This document shows positions 15,896-23,656 of a stretch of DNA of 34,494 nt, one piece after another. Location: the NCBI GenBank assembly GCA_023393115.1, contig JAEWMS010000053.1, positions 1 through 34,494 of the forward strand, given 5' to 3'. This DNA comes from Bacillota bacterium. Its GTDB lineage: Bacteria > Bacillota > Clostridia > Acetivibrionales > DSM-1351. The notes under the pieces were generated by a model. It saw only the letters and a list, made by a program, of their open reading frames with translations. It was not told where the DNA came from and searched no databases. Within the stretch, counting starts at the first letter, position 1. Each line of letters begins with the position of its first letter. Made by a program: the position numbers and the translations under genes.

Positions 15896-16327
15896 TTAAT
15901 TACAGTAAACCTGCTGACTTGGTATCAGCGAAATGTCACAGTTTTCTAAATTTCTGATGGCAACATCAGGGTTTTCAACTCGAAGTATAACAAACGCTTC
16001 ATTTCCATTTTTACCGACAAAAGCGTACATGTACTCTATACTTATGTTATTCTGCTGTAATACGTCCAGGGCTTTTGCCAGGCCTCCCGGCTTATCCTCC
16101 ACCCCAATCGCAATAACATCTGTACAACTCACAGTAAATTCATTATCACCCAGTATTTTTTCAGCTTCCTCGGGCTTGTTTACAATGAGTCGGAGAATAC
16201 CAAAATCAGTAGTATCAGCAATTGATAAAGCACAAATATTAATATTGTTATCAGCCAATGTTCTTGTAACATCCGCCAAACGGCCGGATTTATTTTCCAG
16301 GAATACAGAAATCTGTTTTACCAGCAT
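15896..16327 (-). CDS. Tandem ACT-domain protein
   Basis: A 143-residue protein made of two ACT domains (about 1-68: LVKQISVFLENKSGRLADVT; about 70-140: VIAIGVEDKPGGLAKALDVL) and nothing else. ACT domains bind amino acids and usually confer feedback control. Proteins of this kind sit next to phenylacetate-CoA ligase and indolepyruvate oxidoreductase genes in many clostridia and methanogens, and here it is the last gene after iorA, iorB and the ligase. It may sense an aromatic amino acid and act on one of those enzymes; this is inference. The ATG follows AAAGGAGG. Two small GC hairpins lie in its leader. Confidence 0.88.
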   Translation of the reverse strand: MLVKQISVFLENKSGRLADVTRTLADNNINICALSIADTTDFGILRLIVNKPEEAEKILGDNEFTVSCTDVIAIGVEDKPGGLAKALDVLQQNNISIEYMYAFVGKNGNEAFVILRVENPDVAIRNLENCDISLIPSQQVYCN

Positions 16328-16369
16328 GGTTACAGGCCTCCTTTATATTTAATATATTAACCTCTATGA

Positions 16370-16399
16370 GCCGTTTCACGGCGTTAAGCCGCATTGCGG
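16370..16399 (-). other. Two tandem GC hairpins in the ACT gene leader
   Basis: On the minus strand CCGC-AAT-GCGG (16399-16389) is followed by GCCGT-GAA-ACGGC (16382-16370) and then TCATAGAGG. The ligase stop codon lies about 24 bases upstream. Neither hairpin has a T-run, so termination is unlikely. The second resembles the hairpin in front of murJ. Confidence 0.5.
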
Positions 16400-16422
16400 T
16401 CACAAAATGTAATAAAATTTCA

Positions 16423-17724
16423 TTATAACACTCTTTTATCAATTACTCTCTTGGCTTTACCCTCACTGCGCTGGATTGATTTAGGTTCAACCAGCTTGAT
16501 TTTGGCACTTATTCCAAGAGTACTTTCTATCTCTTTTCTAATCTTTCTTTCGATATCCTCAAGCTTTTTAACTTCATCCGAGAATAGCTGTGGGGTAATC
16601 TCAACCTGTATTTCAAGAGTATCAAGATTATCCTTTCTATCAACAATCAGCATATAATGAGGTGCTGTTTCACCAATTGACAGCAGAACACTTTCAACCT
16701 GTGAAGGAAATACATTTACGCCCCTTATTATTAGCATGTCATCAGTTCTTCCGGTGACCTTGCTCATTCTGACTTCTGTACGTCCACATTTGCAGGGGGC
16801 GTAGTTCAGTGAAGATAGGTCTCTTGTTCTATACCTTATAAGAGGCAGACCCTCCTTGGTAATAGTTGTGAATACTATTTCTCCCTGTGAGCCCTCCGGT
16901 AGGACCTCTTCTGTTTCAGGATCAATTATTTCAGGTATAAAGTGATCCTCCGGAATATGCATACCACACTGGTATTCACATTCACAAGCCACACCCGGGC
17001 CTATTACCTCACTGAGTCCATATATATCAATAGCTTTAATCTTAAGTCTTGCTTCAATTTCCTTCCTCATGCTTTCAGACCAGGGTTCTGCTCCAAATAT
17101 ACCTGCTTTAAGCTTTAAATCTTCAGGCTCAATGCCCAGTTCCTGCATTTCCTCTGCAAGATATAACGCATATGAAGGTGTACAAGCAATATGAGTTGTT
17201 CCGAAATCCTGCATCAGAGCCAGCTGGAGCTTTGTATTTCCCGATGAAGTCGGTATAACAGTAGCTCCGAGATACTCTCCTCCGTAATGTGCTCCCAGAC
17301 CACCGGTAAAAAGCCCATAACCATAGGATACCTGCAGGAAGGAATCTTTTCCGGCTCCGGCTCCCGCAAAGGTACGAGCCATAACTTCAGACCAGACCTC
17401 AATATCATTCTTTGTATAGCCCACTACTGTCTTTTTGCCTGTTGTACCCGATGAAGCATGAACTCTGACAATTTCGCTCATGGGCGCAGCAAAAAGACCA
17501 AACGGATATGTATCTCTCAAGTCCTGCTTATAAGTAAAAGGTAAATGCTTCAAATCATCCACTGATTTGATATCTCCGGGCAAAATACCTTTTTGATCCA
17601 TCTTTTCCCTGTAGTGAGGTACATTGTTATATACCCTGTTAACCGTTTTAATGAGTCGTTCAGTCTGAACTTTTCTCATTTCGTCTCTGGACATACATTC
17701 GTATTTCTCGTTCCAATAAGACAT
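16423..17724 (-). CDS. paaK: Phenylacetate-CoA ligase family protein (arylacetate activation)
   Basis: Adenylate-forming ligase that makes aryl-acetyl-CoA from an arylacetate, ATP and CoA. Of 433 residues, typical for PaaK. The ATP loop is ASSGTTGKK (about 90-98), and the adenylation core includes YGLSEVIGPGVACEC, FTTITKEGLPLIRYRTRDLS and the hinge GRTDDMLIIRGVNVFPSQVE. The ATG has GGAGG 9 bases upstream. It lies 225 bases downstream of iorB in the same direction and just before the ACT gene. Together they may shuttle between arylacetates and aromatic 2-oxoacids. The exact aryl substrate (phenylacetate, indoleacetate, hydroxyphenylacetate) is not visible. Confidence 0.92.
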   Translation of the reverse strand: MSYWNEKYECMSRDEMRKVQTERLIKTVNRVYNNVPHYREKMDQKGILPGDIKSVDDLKHLPFTYKQDLRDTYPFGLFAAPMSEIVRVHASSGTTGKKTVVGYTKNDIEVWSEVMARTFAGAGAGKDSFLQVSYGYGLFTGGLGAHYGGEYLGATVIPTSSGNTKLQLALMQDFGTTHIACTPSYALYLAEEMQELGIEPEDLKLKAGIFGAEPWSESMRKEIEARLKIKAIDIYGLSEVIGPGVACECEYQCGMHIPEDHFIPEIIDPETEEVLPEGSQGEIVFTTITKEGLPLIRYRTRDLSSLNYAPCKCGRTEVRMSKVTGRTDDMLIIRGVNVFPSQVESVLLSIGETAPHYMLIVDRKDNLDTLEIQVEITPQLFSDEVKKLEDIERKIRKEIESTLGISAKIKLVEPKSIQRSEGKAKRVIDKRVL

Positions 17725-17844
17725 AATACATTCCCTCCAAGATTAAGATATTTAGTTTTATTTTTTTTGCCAAACATCCCACCCCGGAATGGCTTTCAGG
17801 GTTTACAGCAGTGCTGCCCCACACAAAAGCAATAGGCTAAATTT

Positions 17845-17956
17845 CTAACCTCAACTCTTCCCTCTTCACCCTTCACTTAACGGGTTTCTTCAACTTCCAA
17901 CCTCTAAACTTCCAACTACTTCCTACTTCTAACCTCTAAACTCTAACCTCTAACCC
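17845..17956 (-). repeat. Degenerate TTAGAGG heptad repeat, purine-rich on the minus strand
   Basis: Reading the minus strand from 17953 there are four contiguous heptads TTAGAGG, TTAGAGT, TTAGAGG, TTAGAAG (17953-17926), followed by ever looser copies such as TAGGAAG, TTGGAAG and TTTAGAGG to about 17845. The TAG stop codon of iorB (17952-17950) is part of the first heptad. Occupies half of the iorB-paaK gap; the remainder (17725-17844) shows nothing I recognise. No palindromy and no spacer structure, so not a CRISPR. Confidence 0.75.
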
Positions 17957-18525
17957 CCAACAGCGTATCCTTCCTCAAAAGCCTTTATATTCACATCCAA
18001 CACCTTTGCAGGTACAACCTCGTGAATGGCATCAAGAAAAATCTGTTTATCTATTCCTGTTAATCTTGCCATAACACCTAAAAGAACAATATTTACCGCT
18101 TTTGTGGTACCGCACTGGCGTGCTATTTCCAGTGCATCCAAGGAGTATATGTTGTGACCCGCCTTTAGTGTATCCAGAATATTCTCAGGATATTTTGCCT
18201 TACCTATAATAACAGGCATGGGATCAATTTCCTGTTCATTTATTATCATTTTACCATCTCTGGTCAGATATTCAATCCATCTTAAAGCTTCCAATTCTTC
18301 AAAAGCAATAATAATATCTGCTTCACCTTTTTCTATCAACGGTGAAAATACTTTCTTACCAAACCTGACATAGGTTACAACACTTCCGCCTCTTTGAGAC
18401 ATTCCATGAACCTCGGAAACCTTTACGTCGAAATTCATTTTCAGAGCAACATTACCCAGAATTCTGCTTGCTAAAAGTGTACCTTGTCCGCCCACACCAA
18501 CTATCAATAAATTTAACTTATCCAT
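17950..18525 (-). CDS. iorB: Indolepyruvate ferredoxin oxidoreductase, beta subunit
   Basis: Small subunit of the thiamine-pyrophosphate enzyme that interconverts aryl-pyruvates and aryl-acetyl-CoA with ferredoxin. The 191-residue protein has the gamma-type domain: GVGGQGTLLASRILG (11-25), then SEVHGMSQRGGSVVTYVRFG, a family hallmark. It starts one base after the iorA stop codon and uses AAGGATC within the iorA end, so translation is coupled. The last residues (AVGG) and the stop codon run into a TTAGAGG repeat, so the C-terminus may have been reshaped by the repeat. Confidence 0.95.
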   Translation of the reverse strand: MDKLNLLIVGVGGQGTLLASRILGNVALKMNFDVKVSEVHGMSQRGGSVVTYVRFGKKVFSPLIEKGEADIIIAFEELEALRWIEYLTRDGKMIINEQEIDPMPVIIGKAKYPENILDTLKAGHNIYSLDALEIARQCGTTKAVNIVLLGVMARLTGIDKQIFLDAIHEVVPAKVLDVNIKAFEEGYAVGG

Positions 18526-18526
18526 A

Positions 18527-20269
18527 TTAACCGATCCTTTCTATCGCATTAAAGCTGCAAATTTTTGTACAAAGCTTACAACCAACGCAAAGCGCAGGAT
18601 TGATTTCAAGGTGATCACCTTTATCTACTATGGCAGGACATCCAATTTTCATACAGGCTCTGCAGGTTTTGCATTTTTCCTGATTAATTTGCTGACTTCC
18701 TTCAAATTTTACATTCTTCAAAAGTGCACATGGTCTTTGTGAAATTATGACTGATGGCTCATCTGCTTCGATTTCTGCTTTAACTACTTTTTCAAATTCT
18801 TTTACATCAAAAGGATCAACCACTGTAACTCTCTCTATTCCGATAGCCTTACACAAGAGTTCGAGATCAACCTGCTTTGTGGGTTCTCCCTTAATAGTAA
18901 AGCCTGTGGTAGGGTTGTGCTGGTGTCCGGTCATACCTGTTATGGAGTTGTCAAGTATTAGTACCGTGGAATTACCCTTGTTATAAACTACATCAATAAG
19001 TCCTGTTATACCTGAGTGTATAAAGGTTGAATCCCCGATAACTGCTACAGTCCTCTTTCGGAATTCACTACCACGGGCCTTTTCCATACCGTGTGCAACA
19101 CCTATGCTGGCACCCATACAAATACAGGTATCCATACATTCGTTTGGAGGAAGTGCACCAAGGGTATAACAACCTATATCTCCGCTAACATTCAATCTCA
19201 ACTTCTTCAAAACATAGTACATACCTCTGTGAGGACATCCAGGACACATTACTGGCGGCCTTACCGGAATGGGTTGAGTATTTGTGAGCTGAGGCTCAGC
19301 TGTTTCAAATTTCTTGTCGAATAACCTTTCAGCAATTAGCTGCGCACTAAGTTCGCCCATAACAGGGAGTTTTTGTTTTCCGATAACTTTAATTCCCATT
19401 TTTAGTATTTGATTTTCAAAAAACGGTTCAAGTTCTTCTACTACATATAATGTATTAACCTTAGAAGCAAAGTCGAGTATTAGCTTCTCCGGAATTGGGT
19501 GCACCATACCAAGTTTTAATACAGATGCGTTTGGAGCAGCTTCCTTAACATATTGGTATGATATTCCGCTTGTAATAATACCAACTTCCGGGCTGTTTAA
19601 TTCTACTTTATTCAATTCACTGGTATTTGAGAATTCTCTGAGAGCTGCCATTCTTTTTTCAACTTCAACATGTCTCTTTCTGGCCATGGCAGGCATCATG
19701 ACATATTTGTTGGCGTCCTTGACATAATCCTTCAGCGTAAAGTTTTCCTTATCACTGATCTCTACAGCGCTTTGTGAATGTGATACTCTTGTTGTGAGAC
19801 GGACAATTACAGGACTGTCAAATTGTTCACTGATTACGAAGGCATATTTTACGAAATCCTTGCATTCCTGACTGTCTGACGGTTCAAGCATGGGAACCTT
19901 GGAAGATCTGGCATAGAATCTGCTGTCCTGTTCATTTTGCGAACTATGCATTCCAGGGTCATCAGCCACCATTATAACAAGCCCCCCGTTTACTCCTGAA
20001 TAGGATACCGTGAACAGCGGGTCGGCTGCGACATTTAGTCCCACGTGCTTCATAGCGCATATTGCTCTTGCACCGCCGATTGATGCACCTATGGCAACTT
20101 CAAGAGCTACCTTTTCATTTGGTGACCATTCTGAATATATTTCGTCATATTTTGATATGTATTCAGTGATTTCAGTACTGGGCGTACCTGGATAAGCAGC
20201 TGCGACAGTACAGCCGGCTTCATATGCCCCTCTTGCTACAGCTTCATTGCCAAGCATGAGCTTCTTCAT
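18527..20269 (-). CDS. iorA: Indolepyruvate ferredoxin oxidoreductase, alpha subunit
   Basis: Large subunit, 580 residues. The N-terminal pyrimidine-binding and transketolase-like domains include GNEAVARGAYEAGC and AAYPGTPSTEI. The TPP-binding domain has GDIGCYTLGALPP and GDSTFIHSGITGL followed by the NS(x)TGMTGHQ loop. The C-terminus carries two [4Fe-4S] motifs, CKTCRACMKIGC and CVGCKLCTKIC. The ATG at 20269 follows GGAGGTTAAG (5 bases); a second ATG four codons upstream contains that ribosome site. A 6-bp GC hairpin (20284-20299) lies just before it. First gene of iorA-iorB-paaK-ACT. Works in the cytoplasm and links aromatic amino acid degradation, or arylacetate salvage, to ferredoxin. Confidence 0.96.
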   Translation of the reverse strand: MKKLMLGNEAVARGAYEAGCTVAAAYPGTPSTEITEYISKYDEIYSEWSPNEKVALEVAIGASIGGARAICAMKHVGLNVAADPLFTVSYSGVNGGLVIMVADDPGMHSSQNEQDSRFYARSSKVPMLEPSDSQECKDFVKYAFVISEQFDSPVIVRLTTRVSHSQSAVEISDKENFTLKDYVKDANKYVMMPAMARKRHVEVEKRMAALREFSNTSELNKVELNSPEVGIITSGISYQYVKEAAPNASVLKLGMVHPIPEKLILDFASKVNTLYVVEELEPFFENQILKMGIKVIGKQKLPVMGELSAQLIAERLFDKKFETAEPQLTNTQPIPVRPPVMCPGCPHRGMYYVLKKLRLNVSGDIGCYTLGALPPNECMDTCICMGASIGVAHGMEKARGSEFRKRTVAVIGDSTFIHSGITGLIDVVYNKGNSTVLILDNSITGMTGHQHNPTTGFTIKGEPTKQVDLELLCKAIGIERVTVVDPFDVKEFEKVVKAEIEADEPSVIISQRPCALLKNVKFEGSQQINQEKCKTCRACMKIGCPAIVDKGDHLEINPALCVGCKLCTKICSFNAIERIG

Positions 20270-20283
20270 CTTAACCTCCATCC

Positions 20284-20299
20284 GCGTGACCCCTCACGC
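20284..20299 (-). other. GC hairpin just upstream of the iorA ribosome site
   Basis: GCGTGA-GGGG-TCACGC on the minus strand, a perfect 6-bp stem, followed four bases later by GGAGG (20279-20275). Its placement resembles the hairpin before murJ. No T-run follows, so it is not a terminator. Confidence 0.45.
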
Positions 20300-20391
20300 T
20301 AAATTAGTATAAATTAATCCATTTATCTCTATAATATTTTAATAATTTATAGTGCTAAACCATTGCTATTATTATAATGGATTATTTTTAT

Positions 20392-20434
20392 AAAAGTCAA
20401 TTACAATCGGCGTCGAAGGCCGATTGTAATTGAC
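20392..20434 (-). terminator. Terminator after the unknown gene at 20498-20869
   Basis: GTCAATTACAATCGGC (20396-20411) and GCCGATTGTAATTGAC (20419-20434) form a perfect 16-bp stem with a 7-base loop. On the minus strand it is followed by TTTTATAAAAA. It lies about 64 bases beyond the stop codon of the upstream gene and separates it from the ior cluster. The length and perfection of the stem are more than a terminator needs. Confidence 0.8.
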
Positions 20435-20497
20435 CAGGTACGGGAGGTATTTGTGTCATAGAAATTATTCTTCATATGTAATCATTCATCTACGTAA

Positions 20498-20869
20498 TCA
20501 TTCATCATAAATAATTTCAATTTTAATTTTATCGTAAACATCTTTAGAATTTCTTGATAACATATAAGGCGATAAAAGCAGCAGTTCCATCATGTTCACC
20601 CTGTATTTCTTATTTTTTTTGCCCTCTTTAGGATATAATTCATAATTAACTACATTTCTTAAAATAATCGGAACCATTATTCCGTTATTGCTTAAAAAAT
20701 TCAATTCCAGAGTCTCAATTTTTGAATCCTGACGATTAGTCCAATATGGCTTGTAACCAATTGCTATGAGCTTTCCCTCAATGCCGAGATCCATACTTCT
20801 TAAGGTATATTGATTCATAAGCATATCTGAAAATAGGTTTTTTAACCTGTCAATATCCATGTAATTCAA
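20498..20869 (-). CDS. Hypothetical protein, 123 residues
   Basis: I do not recognise a family. The protein is soluble-looking, without signal peptide or membrane segment, rich in Lys, Asn, Ile and Tyr, with a basic patch YPKEGKKNKKYR near residue 80. Codon use resembles its neighbours. The proposed TTG start at 20869 has GGGGGAG 6 bases upstream; an ATG three codons later is the alternative but is too far from that site. It stands alone between the ior cluster and the divergent LCP gene, with its own strong terminator, which supports a real gene. It could be one of the small stand-alone regulators or accessory proteins of clostridia, but nothing in the sequence says which. Confidence 0.7.
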   Translation of the reverse strand: MNYMDIDRLKNLFSDMLMNQYTLRSMDLGIEGKLIAIGYKPYWTNRQDSKIETLELNFLSNNGIMVPIILRNVVNYELYPKEGKKNKKYRVNMMELLLLSPYMLSRNSKDVYDKIKIEIIYDE

Positions 20870-20978
20870 GCACTACTCCCCCTTAGAAAAGCAATAAACG
20901 CTCTAAGATATATTATGTTGTGTAAACCTTTTATGTTACAGCGTATACTTTTAATGGAATCCTTGGAAATTGCTTGAG

Positions 20979-21010
20979 CTGCAATCTGTTTTTATTTAAA
21001 AAGATTGCAG
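20979..21010. other. Hairpin upstream of the LCP gene
   Basis: CTGCAATCT (20979-20987) pairs with AGATTGCAG (21002-21010), extended inward by T-A pairs. No T-run follows on either strand. It lies about 50 bases before the LCP promoter and upstream of the divergent unknown gene, so it could be an operator or leader structure. Role unknown. Confidence 0.4.
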
Positions 21011-21059
21011 ATTTGTAATAAAAAGATTGGAGATTATATATGGTATGAGCAATATTTTA

Positions 21060-21068
21060 TGATATAAT
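21060..21068 (+). promoter_or_regulatory. Probable LCP gene promoter (extended -10)
   Basis: TGATATAAT gives a TGn extended -10 with a perfect TATAAT, and no clear -35. The start would fall near 21075, about 35 bases before the LCP start codon. Confidence 0.55.
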
Positions 21069-21109
21069 TTTATGATGATAAAAATCAATAATCTATAATG
21101 AGGTCTTAA

Positions 21110-22267
21110 ATGAATACGAGAAAGTTTACCTATGTTACTACTTTAGTGCTGGGAATGTTTCTTTTTGTACTTGGAACATTCTTTTTGTTTTATATAAATA
21201 GTGTTGCTCCGGAACAGGGTTCCAATTCAACTATTCCACAGATTTTTAACGGACTCAGTGGAACAACAAAAAATGAGCCTATGAATTTTCTTGTGCTTGT
21301 AGGAGATAAATCCAGTGGTAATACCGATTCAATGATGGTTGTAAATTATAACCCAAACTCATCAGATAATAGTGAAGCTCCACAGATTAGTATTGTTACC
21401 ATTCCTCGTGACACAAATGTCAAATTGAAGAATAATATTCTGCCAAAGATTAATGCTGCCTATGCAGCTGGTGGTCGTGAGCATGATGGCGCAAAATACG
21501 CCTCCGAAGTTGTCAGTAATCTGACCGGTATTAATATTAATTATTATGTTCACGTAAATATCTCATCAATAAAGAAAATCACCGATATGCTTGGTGGAGT
21601 CAATTTTGATGTGCCTGCTGATTTAAGGTACCAGGACCCTACCCAGGATCTTTATATAGACCTGAAAAAAGGCAATCAGCTACTGGATGGGGATAAGGTT
21701 GAGCAGTTACTTAGGTTTAGAAAGCCTAATGAAAGATTGTACTCACGAGAAGAGTTGAAAGAGTTAAGACAGTTCTATGATGGCAGTGATATAAAGCGTA
21801 CTGAAATGCAGGTTAAATTTATTAAAGCTTTTATAGGACAGAAGCTTAATATTCAATATCTTCCCAAATTCAATTCAGTGTTAAATTATGCCTTTGAAAA
21901 TATTATTACAAACATGACCCTAAGCGATGCACTTAAGCTTACTTCTGGTGTTATCAACATCTCAACCGACAGCTTCAATTCCTTCAGGCTGGACGGTGAG
22001 GACAAGATTATCAACGGAGGGTGGTTCTATGCCTACAACGGTAAAATAATTAATATTGATACTAAGGAAGCCCTGCCGGCCGAAGACATTGTTGCCAACT
22101 ACTTCAAATCAGTCGGAGGAATAGCTACCCCCACAGAATTATTTGTTCCTGACAACAATAACGACGATGAGCCTGCCAAATCCACAAAGAAACCTGTAAC
22201 CCCAGAAAACAAGAACCCTTCAAATGCTGAAACCGATTCAAAGGGAACAGGAAAAGACAAGCCCTAG
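21110..22267 (+). CDS. LytR-CpsA-Psr (LCP) family cell-envelope ligase
   Basis: Membrane-anchored enzyme that attaches secondary wall polymers to peptidoglycan from lipid-linked precursors. The 385-residue protein has a single N-terminal membrane anchor (about 9-31) with the rest outside the cell. The LCP catalytic domain follows: MNFLVLVGDKSSGNTDSMMV, SIVTIPRDTNVKL, KINAAYAAGG, and the LLRFRKPN arginine motif. The C-terminal tail from about residue 343 is low-complexity, rich in Asp, Asn, Lys and Pro, likely unstructured. The ATG is preceded by GAGGTC. It is monocistronic with a strong terminator after it. Which polymer it handles cannot be told. Confidence 0.92.
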   Translation: MNTRKFTYVTTLVLGMFLFVLGTFFLFYINSVAPEQGSNSTIPQIFNGLSGTTKNEPMNFLVLVGDKSSGNTDSMMVVNYNPNSSDNSEAPQISIVTIPRDTNVKLKNNILPKINAAYAAGGREHDGAKYASEVVSNLTGININYYVHVNISSIKKITDMLGGVNFDVPADLRYQDPTQDLYIDLKKGNQLLDGDKVEQLLRFRKPNERLYSREELKELRQFYDGSDIKRTEMQVKFIKAFIGQKLNIQYLPKFNSVLNYAFENIITNMTLSDALKLTSGVINISTDSFNSFRLDGEDKIINGGWFYAYNGKIINIDTKEALPAEDIVANYFKSVGGIATPTELFVPDNNNDDEPAKSTKKPVTPENKNPSNAETDSKGTGKDKP

Positions 22268-22330
22268 AATATAATTAACAATAAAGCAATTTTATTTAAA
22301 GGTTATATAAAAGTATAAAAAGCCATATTT

Positions 22331-22368
22331 AAAGGCGTTAGAAGCTAAATCCTCTAACGCCTTTTTTA
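22331..22368. terminator. Terminator after the LCP gene
   Basis: AAAGGCGTTAGA (22331-22342) pairs with TCTAACGCCTTT (22353-22364), 12 bp, followed by more T on the plus strand. It lies between convergent genes and may also serve the comFB-like gene on the minus strand, where AAATATGGC follows, so the plus direction is the better fit. Confidence 0.88.
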
Positions 22369-22404
22369 TTTTGTATTAAAATTTAGTCGAATTATCTAAT
22401 GAGT

Positions 22405-22671
22405 TTATTTATGTCTTGGTGCTCTCTTTACCAAGACAGCTGCTTTTGTGATAGCAGCAATAACATCAACTTCAAACTGATTTCTGAGGGAATTAACTTT
22501 AGAATATAATTCACCTTTTTCAGTGGCTATGTATTTCGGAGGGAGATCATTTAGCGCAAGGGCTGCTATATCCATCTTGCATAGTTCACATTTGCACATA
22601 TTGATATCATCCAACACACCTTCAATTAAATTGAGCACCACTTCTTCCATGTAATTCTTTAATATAACCAT
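22405..22671 (-). CDS. comFB: ComFB-family protein
   Basis: An 88-residue protein matching the late-competence ComFB family from memory: NYMEEVVLNLIEGVLDD at the start, a cysteine cluster C-x-C-x2-C (Cys26, 28, 31) in MCKCELCKMDIAALALNDLPPKY, and FEVDVIAAITKAAVLV at the end. The cysteines may bind zinc; relatives in cyanobacteria have been reported as cyclic-dinucleotide receptors, which is recall and unproven here. The ATG is preceded by AAGGAGG. It stands apart from comFA and comFC genes, as usual for clostridial copies, so a role beyond competence is likely. Transcription may continue from aroE 82 bases upstream; a lone TATAAT is also present in the gap. Confidence 0.83.
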   Translation of the reverse strand: MVILKNYMEEVVLNLIEGVLDDINMCKCELCKMDIAALALNDLPPKYIATEKGELYSKVNSLRNQFEVDVIAAITKAAVLVKRAPRHK

Positions 22672-22753
22672 TTCTTTCCTCCTTAGGTAAAACTCATAGA
22701 AAAATATTTATTTATTATACGGTACCAAATACTTATATTATTCGTTATATTTT

Positions 22754-23638
22754 TTATAAATCCTTTAATTTGCTTATAAGATTTAATATTTCTAAGGAAG
22801 TATCTTTTGGAACAGACTTTCCCGTCCATATTTCAAAGGCTGAAATGCCTTGATTAATAAGCATTCCAAAACCATTTTTTATTTTACAGCCCCTGTCTTC
22901 AGCCTGTTTCAAAAACAGTGTCTTTTCAGGCGTATATATAACGTCATATACCAATTGTTGTTTTTGAAATTCAAAGCTGTAATCAAAGGGAGTTTTTGCT
23001 GCATATGTACTCATTCCGGCGGGAGTAGTGTTTATAATAATATCACTGCACTGCAATTCATCACTAAACTCTGCCGATTCAGGAACTATTCCGGTAACAA
23101 TGTTACCAAAATTATTTCTTACCAGTGTAACTATATTCTGAGCATTTTCAAGAGTTCTGTTTACAATGACCAGTTGACGTACACCTTCTGAAGCCAGTCT
23201 GATTGCCAACGCTCTTGCTGTCCCGCCTGCCCCCAGAAGCATTACCCTTTTTCCGGTGAAACCGGTAGCGAAGGAATCCTTGAAATCTCTTGTGAAACCT
23301 TCGGCATCAGTATTGTACCCCTTTAATTTTCCGTTTATATTTTTTACGGTATTGACAGCCCCCATAAGAAGGGCATCATTTGATACATCATCCAGATATT
23401 TTATTACATCTTTCTTATAGGGTACTGTAACGTTAAAACCGGTAAAATTCTGAGCTTTCAGACCATTAACCGCCTTTTCCAGATCCCCCTGGTTTACATG
23501 TACAGGTACATAAACTGCGTTTATATAAAATTCCTTGAATAACGTATTATGAATATATGGAGATTTTGTGTGCTCTACCGGACAGCCGATAAGACCGAAA
23601 AGTCCTGTTTTCCCATTTACCGTTTCAACTAATTTCAT
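22754..23638 (-). CDS. aroE: Shikimate dehydrogenase
   Basis: NADP-dependent reduction of 3-dehydroshikimate to shikimate in aromatic amino acid synthesis. The 294-residue protein has the shikimate-binding segment GLIGCPVEHTKSPYIHN (15-31), the catalytic pair Lys75 (FNVTVPYK) and Asp111 (NTDAEGF), and the cofactor loop LLGAGGTARAL. The ATG follows GAGGAG. It is 18 bases downstream of the YqeG-type gene, so the two are cotranscribed, a pairing I recall as common in Firmicutes. The S-x-S of the classic substrate motif is modified to HTKSP, seen in many clostridial members. Quinate/shikimate paralogues are the alternative. Confidence 0.94.
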   Translation of the reverse strand: MKLVETVNGKTGLFGLIGCPVEHTKSPYIHNTLFKEFYINAVYVPVHVNQGDLEKAVNGLKAQNFTGFNVTVPYKKDVIKYLDDVSNDALLMGAVNTVKNINGKLKGYNTDAEGFTRDFKDSFATGFTGKRVMLLGAGGTARALAIRLASEGVRQLVIVNRTLENAQNIVTLVRNNFGNIVTGIVPESAEFSDELQCSDIIINTTPAGMSTYAAKTPFDYSFEFQKQQLVYDVIYTPEKTLFLKQAEDRGCKIKNGFGMLINQGISAFEIWTGKSVPKDTSLEILNLISKLKDL

Positions 23639-23656
23639 TGAAGCTCCTCACAATCT

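Noticed and set aside
17845..17956. CRISPR-like array
   Set aside because: The units are contiguous heptads without spacers and drift in sequence; no cas genes are nearby.
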